DNA of 64,000 bases from Gorsachius magnificus (Eukaryota; Chordata; Aves; Pelecaniformes; Ardeidae), in the NCBI GenBank assembly GCA_034008185.1, contig CM067089.1, positions 20,844,213-20,908,212 on the forward strand. Reading direction: 5' to 3'. Numbering within the stretch: position 1 is the first letter of the stretch; each line of letters opens with the position of its first letter. The notes under the pieces are model-generated. The model saw nothing but the letters and a program-made list of their open reading frames with translations. It was not told where the DNA came from and made no database searches. Position numbers and translations under genes: made by a program. Shown here piece by piece: positions 62,801-64,000 of this stretch.

Positions 62801-63261
62801 ATTTATTTTTATAGTAACACTGAAGGACCCAGGCAGCAGTTTAACACCGTAACTAGTACTTCAGTTAAAATTAAAATAAGGTCTTGTATAAGCAGTAGAC
62901 TTTCAGTGGCCTTCTAATAAAGCATATGGAGGAAAACCCCAGCACTGCAATCTTTTTATTTTCCAGCCACATATTTAATAAGAATGATGATGACCTATCG
63001 AACACAAAATGTATGCCTGAAACTCTCTCTCTAACCCCTATTGATGAAGAGTATCTCACTATCAGCTCAACGTCTGTGACCTCACTTTCACGGGGAGGAA
63101 GCTCTGAGACACTGTCCACAACCATGGTGACCCCGCAACCACGTGCTTGTGGTCCTTTCTCATCATCCTTGCCTGTTAGAGAGACACATCACAGTGACAA
63201 TGAATGGGAAGACTTGGAGGAACTAGAGGAAGAGAAGGAAGAAAAGGAAGACTGCACTAGG
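20749..63261 (+). CDS. FRMPD2: FRMPD2 (FERM and PDZ domain containing 2), 29 exons seen, 3' end outside window
   Basis: A scaffold of the PTPN13 family. Human FRMPD2 sits at the basolateral membrane of epithelia, where its FERM domain helps targeting and PDZ2 binds partners such as armadillo-family catenins and NOD2. Assembling 29 exons gives 1445 codons with every phase matching. Domains by residue: KIND about 7-220, divergent linker 221-364, FERM 365-684, PDZ1 about 806-897, PDZ2 about 992-1080, PDZ3 about 1121-1212, acidic tail to 1445. Order, exon peptides and length up to exon 28 (1346 residues against about 1309 in human) identify FRMPD2 rather than PTPN13, which has five PDZ domains. 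No tyrosine phosphatase domain lies inside the window, but exon 29 ends in a donor, so the gene continues. Oddities: non-GT donors after exons 3 and 22, and extension beyond the human stop. The identity is recognised from family memory; the extension into PTPN20 is inference. Confidence 0.93.
20873..24263 (+). other. intron 1, holds a sense CR1
   Basis: 3.4 kb intron with canonical ends (GTGAGG to TTTTTTCAG). It contains a young sense-strand CR1 at 21624-22326 and a 17-base poly-A run at 22444-22460. Nothing else is seen in it. Confidence 0.85.
21624..22326 (+). mobile_element. CR1 LINE, 5'-truncated, sense to the gene
   Basis: About 700 bp from the 3' part of CR1 ORF2 to the end of the element. 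The open frame runs from near the left break to 22242 and gives about 204 residues of the ORF2 C-terminal region ([20 protein letters not shown], then [20 protein letters not shown]). It is followed by the short 3' UTR (GGTTGGACTCGATGATC) and the terminal ATTCTATG repeat. The frame is intact, and its protein appears identical to that of the inverted copy at 31899-32703, so the insertion is recent. The 5' end is truncated, as usual for CR1. It is not a host gene. Confidence 0.97.
24264..24421 (+). CDS. FRMPD2: FRMPD2 exon 2 (KIND domain)
   Basis: Residues 42-94, with [16 protein letters not shown] and PFSAPELL, the KIND core also seen in human FRMPD2 (VCPWSALLSAAGSLSF). Acceptor TTTTTTCAG|AC takes phase 1; donor AAAG|GTGAGG leaves phase 0. 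Confidence 0.93.
25374..25439 (+). CDS. FRMPD2: FRMPD2 exon 3 (KIND domain, abnormal donor)
   Basis: Residues 95-116, including [20 protein letters not shown], matching the [13 protein letters not shown] motif. Acceptor TGTTTTGGCAG is normal. By homology the exon must end after CAG at 25439, in phase 0, but the next bases are GCCAGT rather than GT. A GT donor exists 4 bases downstream (GCCA|GTAATA) and would shift the frame unless exon 4 begins earlier. See findings. Confidence 0.88.
25736..25911 (+). mobile_element. CR1 LINE 3' fragment, older copy
   Basis: Matches the last 175 bases of CR1 (GGGTTGCCCAGGGAAGG, then CCCTGGAGGTGTTTAAAAGG, then TTGGACTCGATGATCTTAAA), ending in a degenerate ATTCTATG repeat. 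It is more diverged than the copy in intron 1. It lies in intron 3, sense strand. Confidence 0.95.
26650..26835 (+). CDS. FRMPD2: FRMPD2 exon 4 (KIND C-terminal half)
   Basis: Residues 117-178, with [13 protein letters not shown] and [15 protein letters not shown], aligning with human FRMPD2 SILLTMCEDQPHRR and LEACRVHEKE. I chose the acceptor CTGACTCAG|TCC because it continues exon 3 in register with human. The reading frame stays open leftward to 26323, so an exon starting at 26438 is possible. Donor GAG|GTAGGT, phase 0. Confidence 0.88.
27702..27828 (+). CDS. FRMPD2: FRMPD2 exon 5 (KIND end and linker)
   Basis: Residues 179-220: [20 protein letters not shown] then RKRLHE. It aligns with human VEKRVVEESSSVQQNRS and RKRLRG. 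Acceptor GCCTTCTAG|GTAG, phase 0; donor CAAG|GTAAAG, phase 1. The linker beyond the KIND domain diverges quickly. Confidence 0.92.
27829..29642 (+). other. intron 5, with an 11-bp hairpin
   Basis: 1.8 kb intron, GTAAAG to TTTCCAG. It carries a perfect inverted repeat at 28795-28820 and a T-rich tract with TTAATTAA repeats at about 29071-29117. No other feature is seen. Confidence 0.8.
28795..28820. repeat. perfect 11-bp inverted repeat (hairpin)
   Basis: GCTCACTCATT, loop CAGA, AATGAGTGAGC. The arms are perfectly complementary. Function unknown. Confidence 0.85.
29643..29774 (+). CDS. FRMPD2: FRMPD2 exon 6 (linker)
   Basis: Residues 221-264, Ser/Tyr/Asp-rich ([20 protein letters not shown]), low similarity to any fold. 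Acceptor CTGTTTCCAG|AC and donor AGAG|GTAAGA are strong and both leave phase 1, so the exon is symmetric. I support it by splice sites and frame rather than by clear homology to human. Confidence 0.82.
31899..32703 (-). mobile_element. CR1 LINE, 5'-truncated, antisense to the gene
   Basis: About 800 bp of CR1 in reverse orientation. The open frame at 31987-32685 (minus) gives 232 residues of the ORF2 C-terminal part, starting [20 protein letters not shown]. The 3' UTR and ATTCTATG tail lie at the left end. The last 203 residues appear identical to those of the copy in intron 1, and the nucleotide sequences look almost the same. This copy reaches about 100 bp further 5'. Confidence 0.97.
33129..33159. 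repeat. hairpin with two-base bulge
   Basis: Left arm GAATTCAAC-TT-CATG, loop TTTT, right arm CATGTTGAATTC. The pairing is complete apart from the extra TT. Function unknown. Confidence 0.7.
34051..34135 (+). CDS. FRMPD2: FRMPD2 exon 7 (linker)
   Basis: Residues 265-292, including [19 protein letters not shown] then INR. It aligns loosely with human HWSTLTHSHCSLLVNR. Acceptor TTCTTTTCAG|GG, phase 1; donor ACAG|GTAATC, phase 2. Confidence 0.85.
34136..37368 (+). other. intron 7, holds a diverged CR1
   Basis: 3.2 kb intron with an old antisense CR1 and an AGAAT microsatellite at 36183-36520. Nothing else I can support. Confidence 0.75.
36183..36520 (-). mobile_element. old CR1 3' fragment with (AGAAT)n tail
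   Basis: Reverse-strand CR1 homology (GACCACCTCTCTAGGAAGCC, then TTCTCGGTAAAGAAATGC, then CCATTCCCATGTGTCCTATC) with many substitutions. The left end has expanded into an AGAAT/AGAAC pentanucleotide repeat. It is much older than the two young copies. Confidence 0.9.
37369..37510 (+). CDS. FRMPD2: FRMPD2 exon 8 (linker before FERM)
   Basis: Residues 293-340, including [20 protein letters not shown] then [12 protein letters not shown] found it because exon 7 ends in phase 2 while exon 9 starts in phase 0; this exon supplies exactly 1+141 bases. It aligns with human RRLSSGSVHSAADSSWPTT and SQRGFLQRRSK. Acceptor GGTCAGTCAG|T is purine-interrupted and weak; donor AAAAG|GTGACT. Confidence 0.85.
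37511..39118 (+). other. intron 8, holds a 15-bp hairpin
   Basis: 1.6 kb intron with ends GTGACT and TCTTTACAG. It contains the hairpin at 38062-38102. No other feature seen. Confidence 0.8.
38062..38102. repeat. perfect 15-bp inverted repeat (hairpin)
   Basis: Left arm ACAGAAAACTCCATG, loop CTGCTGCTGCC (11 bases), right arm CATGGAGTTTTCTGT. A fully paired 15-bp stem in an intron; function unknown. Confidence 0.85.
39119..39190 (+). CDS. FRMPD2: FRMPD2 exon 9 (pre-FERM segment)
   Basis: Residues 341-364: [20 protein letters not shown] then GSIV, closely matching human [20 protein letters not shown] and GSVV. PTPN13 has a related FGPEFVKM segment here. Acceptor CTTTACAG, donor TGTG|GTAAGT, phases 0 and 0. 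Confidence 0.95.
39856..40030 (+). CDS. FRMPD2: FRMPD2 exon 10 (FERM F1 lobe)
   Basis: Residues 365-422. [20 protein letters not shown] opens the ubiquitin-like F1 lobe, then [10 protein letters not shown]. Human has [20 protein letters not shown]. Acceptor TGTTCTTAG, donor AAAG|GTAATG, phase 1. Reading through the donor makes only a short spurious extension. Confidence 0.96.
40793..40943 (+). CDS. FRMPD2: FRMPD2 exon 11 (FERM F1 lobe)
   Basis: Residues 423-472: [20 protein letters not shown] then [13 protein letters not shown]. Typical FERM F1 end with the LRIKFF strand. Acceptor GCATTTCAG|GT, donor ATCCA|GTAAGT, phase 2. It is followed by a 96-bp intron. Confidence 0.96.
41040..41178 (+). 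CDS. FRMPD2: FRMPD2 exon 12 (FERM F2 lobe)
   Basis: Residues 473-519: [20 protein letters not shown] then [13 protein letters not shown], the FERM signature ([11 protein letters not shown] and ALQAExG). Acceptor CTGTTCTAG|G; donor GAG|GTGTGG is a weak GT site. Confidence 0.96.
42063..42215 (+). CDS. FRMPD2: FRMPD2 exon 13 (FERM F2 lobe)
   Basis: Residues 520-570: [20 protein letters not shown] then [10 protein letters not shown], aligning with human [16 protein letters not shown] and EDAELEFLR. Acceptor TCTCCCAAAG, donor AAAG|GTAACT, phases 0 and 0. Confidence 0.95.
42216..44439 (+). other. intron 13, no feature seen
   Basis: 2.2 kb intron, GTAACT to CTCTACAAG. Short open frames only, no repeat recognised. 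Confidence 0.7.
44440..44625 (+). CDS. FRMPD2: FRMPD2 exon 14 (FERM F3 lobe)
   Basis: Residues 571-632: [28 protein letters not shown] and [11 protein letters not shown], the PH-like F3 lobe. Almost the same words stand in human FRMPD2 ([28 protein letters not shown]). Acceptor CTCTACAAG, donor TCAT|GTGAGT, phase 0. Confidence 0.96.
45532..45688 (+). CDS. FRMPD2: FRMPD2 exon 15 (FERM F3 end)
   Basis: Residues 633-684: [20 protein letters not shown] then [12 protein letters not shown], the F3 helix. Human: [20 protein letters not shown]. Acceptor TTTCCCTTTAG, donor TCAG|GTGAGG, phase 1. Confidence 0.96.
45689..48213 (+). other. intron 15, no feature seen
   Basis: 2.5 kb intron with a short GT-rich stretch near 45880-45905. 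No other repeat or gene seen. Confidence 0.7.
48214..48424 (+). CDS. FRMPD2: FRMPD2 exon 16 (linker FERM-PDZ1)
   Basis: Residues 685-754, containing [14 protein letters not shown] and [10 protein letters not shown]. The human linker has WIQRLSCSENELFV and STSMDNFNVD in the same order. Acceptor CTTATTCAG|AA, donor GCAG|GTAGGT, phase 2. Otherwise low complexity and probably disordered. Confidence 0.93.
49360..49463 (+). CDS. FRMPD2: FRMPD2 exon 17 (linker)
   Basis: Residues 755-789: [20 protein letters not shown] then YDYLSIHS. Ser-rich, probably disordered. Acceptor TGCCCTGCAG, donor AGTG|GTGAGT, phase 2 to 1. Confidence 0.88.
50472..50570 (+). CDS. FRMPD2: FRMPD2 exon 18 (PDZ1 start)
   Basis: Residues 790-822: [17 protein letters not shown] opens PDZ1; human has GREIVRVTLKRDPHRGFGF. 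Acceptor TGTTTCTGCAG, donor TTTG|GTAAGT, phase 1. The carboxylate-binding loop GFGF is split across the junction with exon 19. Confidence 0.95.
51683..51790 (+). CDS. FRMPD2: FRMPD2 exon 19 (PDZ1 core)
   Basis: Residues 823-858: [20 protein letters not shown] then [12 protein letters not shown]. Acceptor TTTTTGCAG|GT; donor CCAG|GTCATT is a poor match to consensus, followed by a 119-bp intron. Phase 1 to 1. Confidence 0.95.
51910..52026 (+). CDS. FRMPD2: FRMPD2 exon 20 (PDZ1 end)
   Basis: Residues 859-897: [20 protein letters not shown] then ELIISQPK. Acceptor TTTTTTTTAAG|GA. Two donors keep the same phase: AAAG|GTATAA at 52026 and ATAG|GTAACT at 52068, the second adding 14 residues. I give the shorter form because human continues straight from ISQSKG. 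Confidence 0.9.
52351..52586 (+). CDS. FRMPD2: FRMPD2 exon 21 (PDZ1-PDZ2 linker)
   Basis: Residues 898-976, low complexity: [18 protein letters not shown], then [20 protein letters not shown]. Human has a similar stretch (DEEKNSTANSGVSSTDI; LVPRLRHQLSFLP). Acceptor GGCTTTACAG, donor GGAG|GTAACT, phase 1 to 0. Confidence 0.92.
53089..53193 (+). CDS. FRMPD2: FRMPD2 exon 22 (PDZ2 start, GC donor)
   Basis: Residues 977-1011, ending [20 protein letters not shown]. Human: [19 protein letters not shown]. To join GGINTS in exon 23 in frame, the exon must end at ACT (53193), and the intron then begins GCAAGT, the GC-AG consensus. The usual GLGF loop reads TFGI here. A GT site 12 bases on (ACT|GTTAAT) would add four residues in frame. 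Confidence 0.92.
53194..54532 (+). other. intron 22, GC-AG type
   Basis: 1.3 kb intron that starts GCAAGT and ends TTTTGCAG. Short open frames only. See findings for the alternative donor. Confidence 0.85.
54533..54626 (+). CDS. FRMPD2: FRMPD2 exon 23 (PDZ2)
   Basis: Residues 1012-1042: [20 protein letters not shown] then GPADKDGQI. Human [20 protein letters not shown] and PTPN13 [20 protein letters not shown] are both very close. Acceptor TGTTTTGCAG, donor ATAG|GTAACA, phase 1. Confidence 0.96.
55142..55227 (+). CDS. FRMPD2: FRMPD2 exon 24 (PDZ2)
   Basis: Residues 1043-1071: [20 protein letters not shown] then VEHLKNSGQ. The GDRLLEVDG strand and the THKQAVEHL helix, whose His is the class I PDZ position, are plain. 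Acceptor TTTTGCTTCAG|GT, donor CCAG|GTTTGT, phase 0. Confidence 0.96.
55418..55565 (+). CDS. FRMPD2: FRMPD2 exon 25 (PDZ2 end and linker)
   Basis: Residues 1072-1120: IARLVLERG ends PDZ2, then a linker with [15 protein letters not shown] that resembles human TAVSLVTALPG. Acceptor CATTTTAG, donor GATG|GTGAGA, phase 1. Confidence 0.93.
56626..56840 (+). CDS. FRMPD2: FRMPD2 exon 26 (PDZ3)
   Basis: Residues 1121-1192: [36 protein letters not shown] and [18 protein letters not shown]. Human: [20 protein letters not shown] and [16 protein letters not shown]. The GLGF loop is intact. Acceptor CTTTGAACAG, donor TCAG|GTACCA, phase 0. Confidence 0.97.
58136..58234 (+). CDS. FRMPD2: FRMPD2 exon 27 (PDZ3 end)
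   Basis: Residues 1193-1225: [20 protein letters not shown] then VLPEIEQ. Human [20 protein letters not shown] and ALPEMEQ. Acceptor CTTCCTGCTTAG, donor CCTG|GTAAGG, phases 0 and 0. Confidence 0.97.
59390..59754 (+). CDS. FRMPD2: FRMPD2 exon 28 (acidic region, matches human C-terminus)
   Basis: Residues 1226-1346. Acidic and Ser-rich, ending [20 protein letters not shown] then AKR. Human FRMPD2 has SLEKDVRQNCYSVCDI and stops about 20 residues later. Here a strong donor AAAAG|GTAAGG (phase 2) follows, and reading on through the donor gives AGG TAA, an immediate stop. Splicing therefore extends the protein and retention ends it. Acceptor TTCTGATAG. Confidence 0.94.
60055..60189. repeat. 67-bp tandem duplication, two diverged units
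   Basis: Each unit begins GTTGACTTAAACAGG (60055 and 60122) and ends near TGATCTTTTAATTTCA plus a T-rich CAGAG. The middles have diverged. Confidence 0.8.
60193..60198 (+). terminator. possible poly-A signal after exon 28
   Basis: AATAAA about 440 bases past the TAA that lies in the exon 28 donor. It could serve a short FRMPD2 form that retains the start of intron 28. The hexamer is common by chance in AT-rich DNA. Confidence 0.2.
60401..60431. repeat. perfect 13-bp inverted repeat (hairpin)
   Basis: AAGTTAAAGGTCT, loop TCTAG, AGACCTTTAACTT. The arms pair fully; it lies in intron 28. Confidence 0.88.
62700..62717. repeat. poly-A run
   Basis: Eighteen A in a row, intronic. Confidence 0.9.
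62967..63261 (+). CDS. extra exon 29, beyond the human FRMPD2 end (probable FRMPD2-PTPN20 join)
   Basis: Residues 1347-1445. The acceptor TTTTATTTTCCAG|C takes exactly the one base that exon 28 (phase 2) needs, and the frame then stays open for 98 codons to a donor CTAGG|GTATGT in phase 0. The product is Ser/Thr-rich ([20 protein letters not shown]) and ends acidic ([20 protein letters not shown]). No fold is recognised. In PTPN13 a long disordered segment stands between PDZ3 and the later PDZ and phosphatase domains, and PTPN20 has a disordered acidic N-terminus. The exon is well supported; its membership of a phosphatase-bearing transcript is inference. Confidence 0.85.
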
Positions 63262-64000
63262 GTATGTGATAGGCTCCAGATTATTAACAGGTAGAATATG
63301 ACAAGGGAAAAAAAACAACTTCAAGAATGCAACTTTCTTGAACATTAATTTTACCTCATTATCTATGCTGTTTCTGCATGGCTTTTTTTACTTTCCTGAA
63401 TGTCCACAATCTTCAAGTAAAGCAGACCTTCCTCTATGCCCAGGTCTCCAGAATTCTTTACCATTTGCCTTAAGGTCATCTCCTTGCTCTTGCCATCTTA
63501 CTATTTCTTCAGCTTTCCAGCATTCTGCAGTATTATTCCCAATGTATAAAGGCCTAAAAGCCCTCTAGTAGCCTCTAAAATTAATTGGAGTCACCTACTT
63601 GGGGTTTTTCTGTCGTTTTTTTAAACCCATGTGGAAAATCACTTTGTTACAGTGATACTACTGTAATGTCCTGATAAGAAAGTATGATCCTTGCGCTAAT
63701 TACTATTCAAAATATAGGGCTCAGTCCTGCCAAATACTGAACATCTTGCATTCCTGCTGACACTAATGAGCTCTGAAATCCTACTAATTTGAGAGCACTG
63801 AGGACAAAATTTAGGTCCAGCCATGTCCTTCAGTGGGATAGCAATAGCAATAACAACAATAATCTCTGCACCCAACTATTGCAACGCTTGCCAGCTCAGA
63901 GGACTTTCTTTACACATCTCAAATGCCAAAATTTCAGTCACCGATGGCATTCTCTGCCTTATCAGTCAATCACTGTGAAGCTCCACTAGGTAAAAAGAAG
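63262..64000 (+). other. start of intron 29, no feature seen
   Basis: Begins GTATGT. The open frame at 63338-63568 has no domain or splice context. The next exon lies beyond the window. Confidence 0.7.

Larger units (their letters stand above)
59755..62966 (+). other. intron 28, tandem duplication, hairpin and A-rich tracts
   Basis: 3.2 kb intron, GTAAGG to TATTTTCCAG. It holds a 67-bp tandem duplication (60055-60189), a perfect 13-bp hairpin (60401-60431), a poly-A run (62700-62717) and an AATAAA at 60193-60198 that could end a retained-intron transcript. No further exon is needed for phase. Confidence 0.75.

Noticed and set aside
20749..63261. Calling the gene PTPN13
   Set aside because: Exon peptides match human FRMPD2 more closely in the FERM and PDZ domains, and three rather than five PDZ domains follow FERM before the acidic tail.
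63338..63568. 76-codon frame after exon 29 as the next exon
   Set aside because: No acceptor in the needed phase and no likeness to PTPN20 or PTPN13.

Overview
The window looks like avian nuclear DNA. It carries CR1 non-LTR retrotransposon pieces that end in the bird-typical ATTCTATG repeat, has few other repeats, compact introns and one CpG island. Nothing bacterial or viral was seen.

Layout. Positions 1-545 are a GC- and CpG-rich island, probably the promoter and 5' end of a gene lying mostly to the left; from human synteny MAPK8 on the minus strand is the best guess. Positions 546-20743 hold no coding sequence that I can support: AT-rich intergenic DNA (or a long first intron) with poly-A and GA-rich simple repeats, a possible conserved non-coding block near 10.4-10.6 kb, and an old CR1 tail at 17.3 kb. 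From 20749 to 63261, and running off the right edge, lies one plus-strand spliced gene. I assembled 29 exons for it; all splice phases agree and together they give 4335 nt or 1445 codons.

The gene is FRMPD2, a paralogue of PTPN13. The order is KIND domain (exons 1-5), a divergent linker (exons 5-9), a FERM domain (exons 10-15), a linker (16-18), PDZ1 (18-20), a linker (21), PDZ2 (22-25), PDZ3 (26-27) and a C-terminal region (28-29). The product should be a membrane-cortex scaffold without catalytic activity in the part seen here. Unlike human FRMPD2, which ends just after the region encoded by exon 28, this gene has a working donor there and a phase-matched further exon (29) that itself ends in a donor. 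The transcript therefore probably continues, most likely into the tyrosine phosphatase that is the separate gene PTPN20 in mammals. That would be the undivided PTPN13-like arrangement, and it is the main finding.

Other points: a GC-AG intron inside PDZ2 at the site where PTPN13 makes its PDZ2 insertion isoform; an abnormal donor inside the KIND domain with a possible 72-residue in-frame alternative; an in-frame stop embedded in the exon 28 donor; and a near-identical inverted CR1 pair flanking exons 2-6, whose 669 nt are an exact multiple of three.
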